Shown here: in pieces, positions 1 to 11,619 of the stretch | How positions within the stretch are numbered: the stretch's first letter is position 1 | Layout of the letters: each line of letters begins with the position of its first letter | Source of the DNA: Lumbricus terrestris | Lineage: Eukaryota > Annelida > Clitellata > Crassiclitellata > Lumbricidae | Assembly (NCBI GenBank): GCA_949752735.1 | Contig: OX457052.1 | Coordinates: 13,367,037 to 13,431,036, forward strand | Direction of reading: 5' to 3' | DNA length: 64,000 nucleotides | Position numbers and translations under genes: made by a program | Notes under the pieces: model-generated | The model's database searches: none | Seen by the model: only the letters and a program-made list of their open reading frames with translations | What the model was told of the DNA's origin: nothing

Positions 1-337
1 TATGACAATTCATGTTAAACAGTATTACAAACAGTAACTAAAAGCTACTGTCATTTTGTCAAAATAATTTTCTGCGGAAAAAGGTCATTTCTTTCGGAAA
101 AATTGTGCCCTCCGTGGAGATGTCTAAATTTTAAAATAACTGGATTATATGGACTTGTTATCTGGTATTATTTCACAATGAGTCTACACTCTGCAACATC
201 AGTAGAACATTAAGTCCGTCTTCTGTCATTGTGTTCCGAATAGTAGTTATTAGTTAACGTTTGCTCTAGCCTACTTTCGAGAAAGCTCTTTCGGCTTTAG
301 CACTACAAACTGGAAGTGTTGCCAATATAGTCAACAT

Positions 338-413
338 GGGCCTCTGAGTAGTTTCTTGAAGGGGCGCTATATAAATGCCCTGAATGAATGAATGAATGAA
401 TGTATGAATGAAT
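338..413 (+). repeat. L2-type SINE/LINE 3' tail
   Basis: The stretch reads CCTCTGAGTAGTTTCTTGAA, then GGGGCGCTATATAAATG, and ends in a (GAAT)n run. This is the conserved 3' end of L2-clade LINEs and the SINEs that borrow it. Only the tail is recognisable here. Confidence 0.7.
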
Positions 414-534
414 GGTATGTACTGTACTGTTAGAAGAGCATCACCAGGACATGAATTCAATGCCTTAATTGCTGAATAAGTATATGAAGATGTGGTGCCA
501 AAACCTTCTTTCATACGACACAAAGAGTGATGAG

Positions 535-911
535 GGGGGACAAGTTCTGCTAAGATTTCAAATGGGGGCCATGGCCGGATTGGCCCCAGGATCCGCCCCT
601 GATTAATAGTTATTTGTTTAGAACTAGTTGTAAGTGTTGTTAGTGTTAATATTTTAGCATTTTACTATGAATATATACACGAATAGACATACATGGTATG
701 CCATAAATCATAGTCGGATACTGTTTAAAGATTGTTTCTTTTCGTTGCATCATATTAAGACAATGTAATTGTGTGAAAGGCTTAGATTTTAATGACGTTT
801 ACATGTATATATTAATTCTCCTGGCCAAGACTGACCCCTGCAAAAAAACTTGTGGGCGCCCATAGATGGGGTCATGGCCGGATTGCCCCCGCCCCCCGAT
901 CCGCCTCTGAC
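535..911. repeat. Two partial ends of a GGATCCGCCCCTG-type MITE
   Basis: At 566-602 and again at 866-911 the sequence runs CATGGCCGGATTG..CCCC and ends GATCCGCC(C/T)CTGA. This is the right end of the complete hAT MITE at 17578-17734. No matching left ends or TSDs were found, so these are fragments. Confidence 0.55.
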
Positions 912-1407
912 TTGGAAGGCCTACACGTTAAGCTGCGACAGTTGAATGATAACAATATTAAGTAATTTAAGTCCGCATACCAGTGGCAGCTCTAGAGTTA
1001 TGGAGTGTGGGCTAATAAATGCTTTAGCCAATCCTTCCCCTACTCTCACCTCCCATAAAAAATGCATATACATTTTCATACCCAGTTGCCCATTAAGTTC
1101 CAGAAACCTGTTGAAATTAAAACTAACCGACATTTTTGGCCGACATTTTTATAAACAGAATAATTTATAAAATACGGTTACATCATTATGAAAAGTGGCA
1201 AAAAAAATTTTTAACTGTCCATTACATTTTTTAACGACTTGGATTTTTCTATTTAAAGTCACTTGATCTAACGAGAATTAAGCTTGGGAGATTAGGAGAA
1301 TTTGTCACCTCAAATCAATGCAGGCACTGTATGGCTATCACATCTAACCCGGAGGGGCTGAAATGTGAACAGAGGCTCTCCCCCCTAATGCCTCAGTAAA
1401 ACCGCCA

Positions 1408-1479
<72 letters not shown>
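1408..1479. repeat. (CT)n(AT)n compound microsatellite
   Basis: About 43 bp of CT repeats passes directly into about 29 bp of AT repeats. Confidence 0.95.
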
Positions 1480-1483
<4 letters not shown>

Positions 1484-2063
1484 ATCAGTAGTGTTCTCCA
1501 GAACCCACATGACTGCAATTTAAACCGTGCTCTAAATTAGATATCGAGTTTAACGAGGAAGCGCGAGAAACTAACCAAGACAATTAGGCTCAGATGATTT
1601 TGGGATATAAGCTTAGATTACACACGTCAATCAGCGCGCAATGCTAAGCCGCCCCAACTCCTGCTGGATTTCAGTTTTTAGAATAACCTAATCAAGCAAA
1701 GTTGCATAACAGTAATAATAATAATAATAATCATAATTATGTTGATGACTAAACTACATGATGCGATTGTAGAGACTAATTTGCAAGTATAGAATATTAT
1801 ATTGAACACGTTACGAGTAAATATTATATGCATATTGCATGCAGTATGGCAGTACAGCATAGCAGGAACTAATTCTGTACATGATGGTCTTACTACGACA
1901 ATAAAACAAGCTTGTTCTCTGTAAACTGTAAAAAAATCATTGCCAACATTTCCAATTAATTATTGATCATAAGAATTAGTTATACAACTGCGTCAATTTA
2001 ATTACCACTATTTGAGTTAAAACATCGTTCTCATCGTTCGGTTCGCATTTTTACAGCGCTATT

Positions 2064-2344
2064 TTAAGCAGATGTATCACTGGATTTCTTAGCCTCTTGA
2101 TCGTAGCCAACGGTTTCGACTGTAGGCGGAAGAGAGTCAGTTGCTGATGCTATGAAGGTGTCGTTCGTATAGTAGTTGGAGCTCGATTGGTAACTGCGAT
2201 TCGAAATACCGCCGTTCACCGCAGACGGATTGTCACATTCTCTCGAACATTCTGATAACGTCATGTGGTTTACACCAGAACAGAGCTCGTTAAGACCCAG
2301 ACGCTTTGCTTCAACTGAAACATTATTGCATGATTCCAACAGCG
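2064..2344 (-). CDS. Gene A terminal exon: cytoplasmic tail
   Basis: An acceptor GTACAG lies just before 2344. The exon is open for about 93 residues to a TAA at 2064. Its leading CG joins the G left by the TM exon (phase 1). The tail is Ser/Thr/Asn-rich with tyrosines in SNRSYQ, SNYYTN and VGYDQ, possible phosphorylation or sorting sites (inference). It has two close cysteine pairs near the membrane. It resembles the gene B tail only loosely (DSLPPTVET against SDPPTTETF). Confidence 0.65.
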
Positions 2345-2569
2345 CTGTACTTTCTAATCACTCATTCAGTCATTACAAGAACTTACATAGCGTCCCTTCA
2401 AGGTTAGGCTACCACTCAGGAGCGCTCCCGACTCAACCTCGACTAAAGAGGACAGTTTTTAGATTGGAATAGCACGTGTACAGAGGGGACCCTTGGCAGC
2501 AGACGTAGGCGTGGAAGACGTAGCCCATGCCAGACCTGTGACAAGGCCAACAACAGAGAATGCGTGTGG

Positions 2570-3216
2570 CTGCCTAATAGAAGTAGGCTACGCGCAAAGG
2601 GGACAAGAAGTTCACTGTGTGCAGACGAGCGAAGGAAATGGCGAGCCTAGATAAAGTAGATATCCGGTATGGAGTGGCAAAACTCCCTGAGATAGGTGGG
2701 GCAATACCAAGGAGCCAGCGCCCAAACCCTATGAACAATTCGCTGGGGAACAGGTAACCAGCGGCCCAGCGCAGACCATTCTTCACGTATACTCAGAAAC
2801 GCGGTCGTACCAGAAATAAACCCAACGAGGAGCGTCAACTCAAATATGTCTAAATGAAAACATTTCAAACCATAGTCAGTGTATCTCCTAAAAACCTGCA
2901 GACTAATTTCACTGTCGTTTTCCACGACTTGATATATGATCTACTCCGTGATTGCTAATTATGAACATTCATTTGTGTTCTGCCTAATAGAAGTAGGCTA
3001 CACGCAAAGGGAACAAGAAGTTCGCCGTGTGCAGACGAGCGAAGGAAATGGCGAGCCTAGATAAAGTAGATATCCGGTATGGAGTGGCAAAACTCCCTGA
3101 GATAGGTGGGGCAATACCAAGGAGCCAGTGCCCAAACTCTTTGAACATTCGCTGGGGAACAGGTAGCCAGTGCAGACCAATCTGCACGTATAGGCCTACT
3201 CAGAAACGTGGTCGTT
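2570..3216. repeat. Direct repeat pair of about 240 bp
   Basis: The segment 2570-2808, beginning TGCCTAATAGAAGTAGGCTA, recurs nearly unchanged at 2981-3216. The offset is about 410 bp, with unrelated sequence between. Short open frames in it are shared only because the DNA is duplicated. It lies in the intron between the gene A tail and TM exons. Confidence 0.85.
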
Positions 3217-3217
3217 A

Positions 3218-3590
3218 AACGAGCCATAAGATATATTTGTGGCGCTCATTGGGGGTCCAGCACTGCTCTTCTATACTTAAGTCATATGTTGCGCTCTCTA
3301 CTGAACATCAATAAATTTCAAAATTGCCTCTTTATGCATCGCTGTCACCGTAATTTACTGCCTAACTCTTTCATAAACTATTTTACTACTGGCTCTAAAA
3401 TTCATGATCATGCCACCAGGCATGCCAATTTTTACCGTTGTAAGAATGCGCGCCTAAAAATTAAACAATTTTCAAATAAATATTTGGGTCCTAAGATTTG
3501 GAGTGGTCCCCAAACTCACATAATTTCTCTACAATCTATCTGCCTTTTTAAAAGCCGCTTAAAAAGGTTTCTCAATTTAAACTAATATCC
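3218..3590 (+). mobile_element. CR1/L2-like LINE fragment, end of reverse transcriptase
   Basis: A 125-residue open frame ends in the typical C-terminal pattern of jockey/CR1/L2-like LINE polyproteins: TRHANFYRC, then LGPKIWSGP, then a basic FKSRLKRFL tail. Upstream RT domains are absent, so this is a 5'-truncated copy. Its 3' UTR probably continues to about 3966, abutting the gene A TM exon. Confidence 0.6.
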
Positions 3591-3979
3591 CATATCCTAC
3601 CTTGTGTCTAGACTCTAGAATCCACTAGGCCTATAATAGTCACTATAGTCACTGACTATTGCATGCTATTTTTATCCTTCAGTCCACAATAAATGCTAGG
3701 TCCACTTGTATTCCCACTTCTTCTCATCTGTCTTGGTCTTGTGAATGCACACTAAGCCTCAGTCACTTTTACTTTTCCTCAGCTCTTACTTCTTCTCTCT
3801 ATTCTGCTTACGAGCTAATTTACACTATCCGCCGTCTTGATACTAATTCCTGTTTGTGGGTACCTAGGCTAGCGGGATCACTCCCTTTCTGGGTTACCCT
3901 TTCACAATTCACATGGATCATTTACCTTATATCTGATGTTATTTGGCTCTTGATGTAATTTATTTGATTTGATTCTTAC

Positions 3980-4123
3980 CAGCAGTCGGTTTGTTGCGAC
4001 AGCATTTCCATTTCGTTACAGCCAAACATATAATGATAACAACGAGGAAGATCACAAACACCGGAATCACGACTGAACAGGTCACAATTGTGACCAGTGG
4101 AAGCGAACCTCTAACGGCAGTTT
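3980..4123 (-). CDS. Gene A transmembrane exon
   Basis: This 144-bp exon has phase 1 at both ends, acceptor TTTTAG and donor GTAAGA. It encodes 48 residues: a short extracellular lead (TAVRGSLP), then about 25 uninterrupted hydrophobic residues (VTIVTCSVVIPVFVIFLVV onwards), then a basic, cysteine-containing stop-transfer segment TKWKCCRNKP. That order gives a type I single-pass topology with the EGF array outside. It joins the last EGF exon (5291-5410) in frame. The paralogous exon in gene B is at 57347-57496. Confidence 0.85.
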
Positions 4124-4964
4124 CTAAAACATGCAACAAATGAATTGGCTATTCAACTTCTTGACCTCTATTATTACAGATAGGCCTACTGTCGTAAGTC
4201 AACAATTGTTTTGTTTATTTAATTTCTATTGCGAAAATTCACATTACGCAACTCCAAGGAAGCACGTTAGATGCGTTTGTTTGCACTTGCATTAGACTAA
4301 CCATATTTAATGCAATTAAGAATTGAGCGTTCTTGAATTCGCAAACATCGTTCAGATTTCAAGAAGAGCCACCAGAGATAGGCTTCCGAACACAAGCAGA
4401 GATAAAGGATCGCCAACTCGAATGTTTATTTCGAGAATTATTGGTGAACCTACACAGCGCCTCTTCCGAAGACTTAGGCCTACTCAGAGGCGAAGAATTG
4501 ATACTAGCATGATTAGTCGAATCTAGCCTATTATAAGCCTACTCCGAAAACTACGCATAGCGAAACATTTGACTAAGTACAATAGCAGAGCCATGGCTGA
4601 TCAAAATTCACAGGACGCCTGAGGCGCCACTCAGCATAATTTAGTCATCAGTTGACTGAAGATAAACAAGTTCAGAGTTCAAGTATTCTTTTCGTCCTCA
4701 ATGACCCCTTCCCCTCTAGCAGCCGCTCTGACTCCTCTATCTAGTCTCTATGGCAACCGGACTAGGTCCTCCATCCTTTCGACAACCCCTCTGATACGAA
4801 GCAGCGCTCTTGAATAATCTGTGCCCAGGCCACAGCTTTAGAGTAGCGCTTTAGAAAATCGGAGCTGACGATTACCCCACCGGGGAATTTTTATAGCTCT
4901 TAGTGAGTAGCGGTATTGTAGATCTCTGAGCATTGTTCTGTAAGCGTTTAAGTAAAACAGTTGA

Positions 4965-5190
4965 TAAAGTAATATGGGGCGCGGGGGTGTAGTTGCTATG
5001 TTTGTTGCCCTGCAGCCGGAGGGTTGCAGCTCCGGCTCCACCTTAAGCCGCCGCGTAGAGACATTTAGCAAGTCCCTCACTCGCAATTGCTCGGGCGCTT
5101 CGGCGTGAAAATCCGGTACAGTGTCCGCGCTGTAGTCGGGAGCACTTCTCAGTAGTCAGCTTGAAGGAAATGCGATGAATAAAAGCAAAC
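4965..5190 (+). repeat. tRNA-headed SINE with L2-type tail
   Basis: The head GGTGTAGTTGCTATGTTTG has an A-box-like shape and is followed by a B-box-like GTTGCAGCTCC. A body with AAGCCGCCGCGTAG follows. The tail TCGGGAGCACTTCTCAGTAG..TTGAAGG is a decayed L2 tail. Head, body and tail are all present, so this is the best full-length copy of this SINE in the window. The AAGCCGCCGCGTAG block recurs at about 40360 on the minus strand. Confidence 0.6.
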
Positions 5191-5290
5191 TGCGTCGAGC
5201 AGTTCAACAACGCGCATCTATATAAAACATCAGTCACAAATTGTAATGCGTTGTAACTCCTGGAGTTCAGTAAGCCTAAGTGATACTTAC

Positions 5291-5410
5291 CTTCACAGCC
5301 AAATTTGTTTTTCAATAGAAATCCTCTTCGACATGAACATGTGTAGCTTCCCTCAGAGTTCTCGCACGTTTGGCTACAGTTGTGCTGACCAGTTTCACAT
5401 TCGTCAACAT
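5291..5410 (-). CDS. cbEGF exon A1 (last EGF before the TM)
   Basis: The 120-bp phase 1-1 exon reads [18 protein letters not shown] and has all six cysteines. The leading (D)VDEC and the hydroxylation-type motif [10 protein letters not shown] indicate calcium binding. Donor is GTAAGT. It is the only ETGQHNC-type exon in gene A and is much closer to gene B exons B3 and B4 than to its neighbours, so it marks the shared ancestral membrane-proximal domain. Confidence 0.9.
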
Positions 5411-5919
5411 CTTTAAACATGAACAATGCCCGTTGACAAAGGCAATATTCTATATGATTTTTAAAACTTCTTTACCACTGCGAACCCGACAAGGAGGTAG
5501 CAAAAAGTCGCCAGACTTTGTTATCATGATCGCAAAACTCTAGCCCCTGATCGAGAATGTGCCGGGAGAAACAGGGAGAGAATGAGACATCTATTTAAAA
5601 AATCAGCTTCGTTTAATTTCAACTTGACACAACGCAAGAATAATTACACTTCATAGCATAAAATGGATTATCACAAATTATTGCAGGGGTTAAATTTAAC
5701 AGTTCGCAGCTGCAATGCACGCATCACATCTCACTACCAATTTTACTAAGACATCTCCGTAATGGAAGGCTCAGTCGGCCTTAGGGCTTGCAGCGATTCA
5801 AGATTGATCAATGGCGAGAAAGTAGATATCTACATTTCCGATATTTAGACAGTATATAGACACGTTCATATAGATTGAGATTTGTCAGAATTTGATGGAA
5901 GATAATGAAATATATATAC

Positions 5920-6039
5920 CTTTGCATTGAAATTCGTTAAGTAATTCAAATCCTGGATGACACGAACACGAGTAATTTCCCACATTATTCTCACATATCT
6001 GGTCACACTTGTGCATCACCGCCTGGCATTCATCGATAT
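5920..6039 (-). CDS. cbEGF exon A2
   Basis: The 120-bp phase 1-1 exon encodes IDECQAVMHKCDQICENN and ends FELLNEFQC. Six cysteines and the Ca-binding DIDE are intact. Donor is GTATAT. It belongs to the ELHRC/NEFQC subfamily (A2-A8). Confidence 0.9.
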
Positions 6040-6323
6040 CTATTGTAGGTATTGAAACACATAGACTCAGTTTGACAGAACGAAGTTAAGGCTAAGCATT
6101 AAGTGTCCAAATCCATAGAAATAAGATAATAAATCATTTTTAATTATAGTTTTTCACGGAACCCTTGTAAACGGATCGTAGTCTGGTTTCTAATGAAACA
6201 ACATATTCAAGTACTTTTATTCAATTTTCTCACGGATCGCTAAACAAACAAAAACAAGCAGATTGATTCAGATATATGACTTACAAGTAGCCTATCTAAG
6301 TATCTCTAAACGGTATGACGCAC

Positions 6324-6443
6324 CTTCACATCGAAACTCGTTCACTAACTCAAATCCGGGATGACAAGAACATGTGTAATTTCCGATGTTGTTGTCACAC
6401 AATTGACTGCATCGGTGCAGCTCTTTTTGACATTCATCGATAT
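6324..6443 (-). CDS. cbEGF exon A3
   Basis: The 120-bp exon encodes [18 protein letters not shown] and ends FELVNEFRC. All six cysteines, DIDE and the aromatic hydroxylation site ([10 protein letters not shown]) are present. Donor is GTGCGT. Confidence 0.9.
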
Positions 6444-7050
6444 CTATGCAAAGCACCAACATCATGGAATTGTGAAAATATGAATTACCAGCTTAAAGAA
6501 CGACATGGTCATTTTCTTGAAAACAATGCCTATCCCACCACGGGGACAGCCAACGATTGAATTATTGTTGTAGAAATACGACAAATCGTGCAGATAAGCC
6601 TATTATATGCAAATTCAACTGCAAATTTCAGGCAAAAGTAAACAGTTCTTGACTATTAAGGAGCACTTCCATAGTCAAAATCGTCCACTTTTGTAGGCCT
6701 CTCTGTAGGAGATGGCAATATGTGTAGCCTAACTGTTGCAGCCGTTTCTGTAAAACCAACTGTAGGCTATTGGCGAATTTTTGGTTGACATTCTGCAACG
6801 ACAAATAGCTTTGTAGTTAGTTGGATTAAATGTTTTCCTGGTTTTGTCAGCATCATAACTTGTAACCATACCTGATAATTATGTAGCCTAATAGAGATTT
6901 AGTCACTAGTATATACATGTAGTTGACCTATAAAGACATGTTCTAGCAATAGAAGACTTAGTGGTGCTAAATTTCTGGCAACAACTGTCGCATGCTGCAT
7001 GACAATAATGATGATGTTGCTATACATTGTGGAAGATGGTCATAACTCAC

Positions 7051-7170
7051 CCTCGCACAAAAACTCATTGACTAACTCAAATCCAGGATTACATGAGCAC
7101 GTGTAGTTGCCGATTTTGTTTTCACACATTTGACTGCAGTTGTGAATATCTTTTTGGCATTCATCAACGT
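7051..7170 (-). CDS. cbEGF exon A4
   Basis: The 120-bp exon encodes VDECQKDIHNCSQMCENK and ends FELVNEFLC. Six cysteines are present. Donor is GTGAGT. Confidence 0.9.
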
Positions 7171-7424
7171 CTATTAATAGCATTAAAGCAACAAAAAAAC
7201 ACTAAGTTAAACTCTACACTCGAAAGGAGTAACAAAACTAATAAGTAGGCTACTACTACCGTATGCTTTAGGCTATAGGTCTACTTAATGCATTCGGTTC
7301 TGAAGACCTAAGCCCGATAACAATATGCCGCTATTTGTATGGAGCATCATGGAAAAAATAGCCACCTCTTAACAACTAGGAAATTCGGTCAAAAGTTCAA
7401 ATCCGCCACTCAATAAATCAATCA

Positions 7425-7665
7425 CTCGTAATTTATATCGCTCCGTCAAGGTACCTAATCAGAGGCGCTTCCGGCCGAGATCAAGCGAAAATAACGGTCT
7501 TCAACAGTTTGTGAAATTGAGAACAGCTTGGGAGGTGTTGAATAGTCAAGGGAAGTCGATTCCAGGTTGTTGGACCAACCACAGAGAACGAACGCCTGTG
7601 CAATGTTGACACTGTTCGAAATCTGACAGTGCCAGTCATAATTCTGGACAAAGGAGGAGGGCGAC
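7425..7665 (-). repeat. L2-tailed SINE, minus strand
   Basis: In plus orientation the sequence starts AATTTATATCGCTCC and continues with a decayed AATCAGAGGCGCTTCCGG. This is the reverse complement of the L2 tail. A body of about 180 bp follows. It is intronic between A4 and A5 and diverged. Confidence 0.5.
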
Positions 7666-7733
7666 GCTAATGATCTTTGCTATTGCACAGACTCGTTAAA
7701 CTGAAACAGCTACTACTAACAGCTATGACGTAC

Positions 7734-7853
7734 CTTCACATTGAAATTCGTTCAGTTGCTCATATCCCGGCAGACATGAACATGTATAGTTTCCGATGTT
7801 GTTTTCACACACTTGACTGCATCGATGTAATTCTCTTTCACATTCATCAATAT
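7734..7853 (-). CDS. cbEGF exon A5
   Basis: The 120-bp exon encodes [18 protein letters not shown] and ends YEQLNEFQC. All six cysteines are present. Donor is GTACGT. It is close to gene B exon B5 (ERELHQC), so this subfamily predates the split of A and B. Confidence 0.9.
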
Positions 7854-8265
7854 CTACATTTGCAAACGCGCGAACAATATTACTTGTTTAAAGTTTAAAC
7901 AGATTAATTGGCTTTAATGAAAGTGCTTAAGGCATCAATTTAATAAATTATCTAATCAAACATCGAAAAACGAAGCAGAACAATTTTGGATATCAATATC
8001 AATAATTGCAAGCGCATCCGAATGCCAAGTAGGCCTATCCTACTAACAATTGTCGCATGTTTAAAATCAATATTGGCCCATTCGTCTAATGAGAAAGAAA
8101 GGTTGGCAAGACCGCAACTCAGTAACAAGGCAGGGATAAGCTAATTACAAGGATGGAATTATTTTTTCCCTTTCGAAAGCTTCATGGAAAGAATGACTTG
8201 AATTAAGTTGGTTCAAAATAGCAATAGCCTAAACCTATAAGCTTAATGCCTACTTTGACACGAAC

Positions 8266-8385
8266 CTCTACACTGAAAATCGTCCACTAGCTCAAAGCCA
8301 GGATCGCATGAACATGAATAATTTCCGATGTCATTTATGCAAACTTGATTGCATTTGGAAATCGCTCTCTGACATTCATCGATAT
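8266..8385 (-). CDS. cbEGF exon A6
   Basis: The 120-bp exon encodes IDECQRAISKCNQVCIND and ends FELVDDFQC. Six cysteines are present. The donor reads GTTCGT, weaker than its neighbours. Confidence 0.88.
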
Positions 8386-8839
8386 CTGAAAGTAAGCGTC
8401 TAGAGATTAACCATGCCTATAATTCAGGTTACTCAAGAGATATCTGGAAATTCTCCAAGTCTAAAATACTTAATGCAGAAATTCATGTCATGACAACAGT
8501 TTGCATAAATTTTCGATTTTGACTGCATGGTCCATGGAACATATTCACATAAAATAGCAGGTTTAAATGTTTCGCGCCTAGCAGTAGATTTTGCACCAAC
8601 TTACACAACGTGACTCAAATGGTTCATTTTAAGTAGGCCCTACAACTTTAAAACTGATGTTAGAGTCTAGTTCTTTGCGAAGTAGCATGGCTGCGAATTG
8701 CTCCAGCATCACTCATAAAAATGTACCGGATTACGACATATTTGCCCTTTGCGGTCATTGACATGGTAAAATCGTTACTGGAACAGGTCTGTAGGACTAC
8801 TCAAAGGTCAACGTGGGTATACGGCGTATACTCACCTCC

Positions 8840-9140
8840 GAGAAAAAATGACAGCGTATGCTCACCTCAAAAAACAAGGGCACACGCGGGTTTATAATGG
8901 CAATAAGACCAAGTGGCTACACGCAGGCAAAAATCGCGAATTACGAAGGCAAAAAATCATGAAAGTAGAACGTTTCACGCTGTTTGAAAGGTTTTCCGTG
9001 CGAAAACTCAGGGCTAAAAGCTTCGATGACTAAAAAAAGATAGAAGACGTCAGAAATTTCGATGAATAAAAAAGAAGGTCGTCAAAATGTTTTGCCCAAA
9101 AAAGTCGATTTTTTGCGGCGGCAGCGTGAGCCTGTACTCA
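8840..9140. repeat. MITE-like intronic insertion with the GGTCGTCA/Lys-rich module
   Basis: Two near-repeats of GTA(T/C)ACTCACCTC flank A-rich sequence containing GAAGGTCGTCAAAAT, the reverse complement of the GACGACCTTTTT module found in several hAT MITEs here. Boundaries and TSDs are not clear. Confidence 0.4.
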
Positions 9141-9242
9141 CCTCAAAAGTTCTGAGTAGGCCTTCAGTCCTATTGTTGCTTCGTCAATATGGGTCTGACT
9201 CCCAATAAAAACGTTTCTACCATGCTTAGCAGCAATACAAAC

Positions 9243-9362
9243 CTTCACACTGAAACTTGTCCAATAGTTCAAAGCCAGAATGACAGAAGCAGGTATAAGC
9301 ACCGACTGTGTTTTCACACAGTTGACTGCATTTGTGAGTTTCTCTATGGCATTCATCGATAT
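9243..9362 (-). CDS. cbEGF exon A7
   Basis: The 120-bp exon encodes IDECHRETHKCSQLCENT and ends FELLDKFQC. Six cysteines and CENTVGAYTC are intact. Donor is GTTTGT. Confidence 0.9.
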
Positions 9363-9555
9363 CTGTAAGACATAAAATATTACTGTTCATTAAATATAAT
9401 TTTTATACCCTAATGCGACACAATACTTTGAATTCATGTCACTGTAGAAAGCGTACGAAAAGACCAACTGTAACATATGCTGTAATTTCGAATTTGGTAA
9501 AGAATGCATTCAAAATTTACACTGAAAAAATACGAATCAACCAAAATCCTGAATG

Positions 9556-10024
9556 CCGGTGACACGAAACGGAGTATCCCCCTGAAAGCTATCTGAAGGG
9601 ATAAATTAATCTATCCCTCCGGATGGAATTAACCGGTCTAGACTATCCGGGAGGATGAACCAGTCTATCCCCTTCTTTGAAAAATGCGTATAATTGAAAA
9701 AATTGTGCCCTAATCTAAATTTCAAGTGACTCTAATATTGTTGTTTTAAGCGTCCTTAGCAATGTTCAGAGAAAGGCAACTCGAATTTATTTAGTGACTC
9801 TGAGTGTTTTTAAGTGTTTTAAAAGATTTAAGTGCTCTAAAACCAAAGCAAAAAAAATTATCTAGTAGGAATAAACATAGACTCTACCTGTTAGTGTCAT
9901 TGTTCAAAACAAGGCAGATGAAAACTAATTTGCAAAAAAGATACACGCGGAAGTGACTTTTTCAACTTTTCTTCATTTGGGGGGATACGATTAATACGGA
10001 GGATACTCTATTTCGTGACACCGG
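9556..10024. mobile_element. TIR element, CCGGTGACACGAAA type
   Basis: The left end CCGGTGACACGAAACGGAG..TATCC is mirrored at the right by GGATACTCTATTTCGTGACACCGG. The terminal inverted repeats are about 24 bp with a few mismatches and lie 469 bp apart. Internally the left side repeats TCTATCC several times. No coding capacity is seen. I could not define a target-site duplication, so the superfamily is unknown. Confidence 0.6.
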
Positions 10025-10513
10025 GAAGGTGTAGGCTACAACAGCATTTCCAAAGCCTTTACAATTTCCATTTACACATCTTAAACGCACAGTCTCTACA
10101 CAACGGGAACGTTTGTTCAAAGCACACAATTTGTTCTGTGTACATGTTTGCACTAGTTAATCTACCATGACGACAAACCTAACTAAACAAGTGGTTTCCT
10201 TTAACAATCAAATTGCTTTATAAAGCCGATCTAGGGTGCCATTAAGAAGTTTAGGCTAATTGCCAAGTTCATTTTCACATAGATCTATTTGGTCTCAATT
10301 CGACAGTTCTATTGGATGCTGGCTTCGCCAATAAACGCCTAATATAAAATATCGGTCATACGATTCGGTGCTTTTGACCATGCTTGTAGTTAATGGATAA
10401 GTCTGAAATGCAAGTTTACAACACATACAATCGATTTCAATCTAATTACGAGCGCAATAACGTAATATAATAAAATAAAATAAATAAAAAATAAATCTGA
10501 ATTTAATACCCAC

Positions 10514-10633
10514 CCTCGCACTGAAACTCGTTTATCAGCTCAAAGCCTGGGTCACATAAACATGAATAATTTCCGATGTTGTTTTCACATATCTGATTGC
10601 ATTTGAATATCTCCATTCCGCATTCATCTTCAT
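10514..10633 (-). CDS. cbEGF exon A8
   Basis: The 120-bp exon encodes EDECGMEIFKCNQICENN and ends FELINEFQC. Six cysteines are present. It starts DEDEC instead of DIDEC, which keeps the acidic Ca ligands. Donor is GTGGGT. Confidence 0.88.
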
Positions 10634-10861
10634 CTGTTGCACAGAGATCAACAAAAACATAATTTTTAAGAAAGTACATAAATAGCCTACTAACATGCAA
10701 TAGACAGCAAGTGTATAAACTAAAAAATTATTAGATATAAGTCAGATTTATAAATAAGTTATGTCTAGCAACCGGAGTGGAGAAGATGCGTCGCCCGATG
10801 CGCAGACATGCTCATAAGAAAGGACTAGGGTCTGAGGTCTAGTAGGCCTAATCGCAATAAC

Positions 10862-10970
10862 CTTCACATAGAAATTCGTTCACTAACTGAAATGCAGTTC
10901 GTCACAAGCAAAGGCCTAATGTAGATGCCGATGTTATTTTGGTTCCGCTTATGGCGAAATTCATTTATAT
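10862..10970 (-). pseudogene. Decayed cbEGF exon
   Basis: Read on the minus strand this starts like a cbEGF exon (ATATAAATGAA, from DINE) and ends like one (TCTATGTGAAG), with recognisable NNIG in the middle. It is about 109 bp instead of 120, which breaks the frame, and the first cysteine is replaced (EFRHK). It is a dead member of the A2-A8 subfamily. Confidence 0.8.
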
Positions 10971-11153
10971 CTACCACAAATAAACAAACCAGGGCTGTGT
11001 GTGGCATGGTGGCCAATTGCGGTTGGCGGTTATTATGCAGCGTGTAGGCTATAGGAACCGCGAGCAAGTCCTTTGCGAGCAGTTGTACCTTTCAGTTTCT
11101 TTCTATGCTGTCTCATTGAGTCATCACTGTCATCTACACATCTTTCAACTTAC

Positions 11154-11276
11154 CGTCGCATGTTCGTTCATCTCTGGCCAAACTATATCCTGACAGGCAG
11201 TCGCACGTATAGTTTCCAAAGCCATTTACGCACAGTTGAGAACAACCAGATATTCCAGATACACACTCGTCGATAT
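11154..11276 (-). CDS. cbEGF exon A9
   Basis: The 123-bp phase 1-1 exon encodes IDECVSGISGCSQLCVNG and ends YSLARDERTC. Six cysteines are present. Donor is GTAAGT. It is the first of ten TSGTSNC-type exons (A9-A18), one codon longer than A1-A8. Confidence 0.9.
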
Positions 11277-11496
11277 CTAGAAATTGCAAGGAAGATATCT
11301 GTTCAGTTTTGTTTTTATCCTTTTCCTTATTTTCTATGCAGAGTTAGTCGCATTCAGATGTTCCAGAAATGCATCGTACGATATCAACAAATGATGAAAA
11401 CTGTCTACACGATTGCACGTCTGCTCAGCTTGCTTTGCAGTTCTCTTTCAGTGCTATAAGATCATTGCGTTGTCTACACGTCATCTTTCAACTTAC

Positions 11497-11619
11497 CGTT
11501 GCATGTTCGTTCATCTTCCGATAAACTATATCCTGGATGACAGTCGCACGTATAGTTTCCAAAGCCATTTTTACACAGCTGAGAGCAATTGGATGTTCCA
11601 GATGCACATTCATCGATAT
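11497..11619 (-). CDS. cbEGF exon A10
   Basis: The 123-bp exon encodes [18 protein letters not shown] and ends YSLSEDERTC. Six cysteines are present. Donor is GTAAGT. Confidence 0.9.

Larger units (their letters stand above)
1..2063. other. Non-coding flank downstream of gene A
   Basis: No convincing exon is seen on either strand. The stretch holds a SINE tail, two hAT-like element ends and a CT/AT microsatellite (each listed separately). It presumably includes the 3' UTR of gene A next to position 2064, but I could not identify a clear poly(A) signal on the minus strand. Confidence 0.6.

Noticed and set aside
2230..2472. Plus-strand ORF over the gene A tail exon
   Set aside because: The minus-strand frame has a good acceptor, joins the TM exon in phase and ends in a stop; the plus frame has no context.
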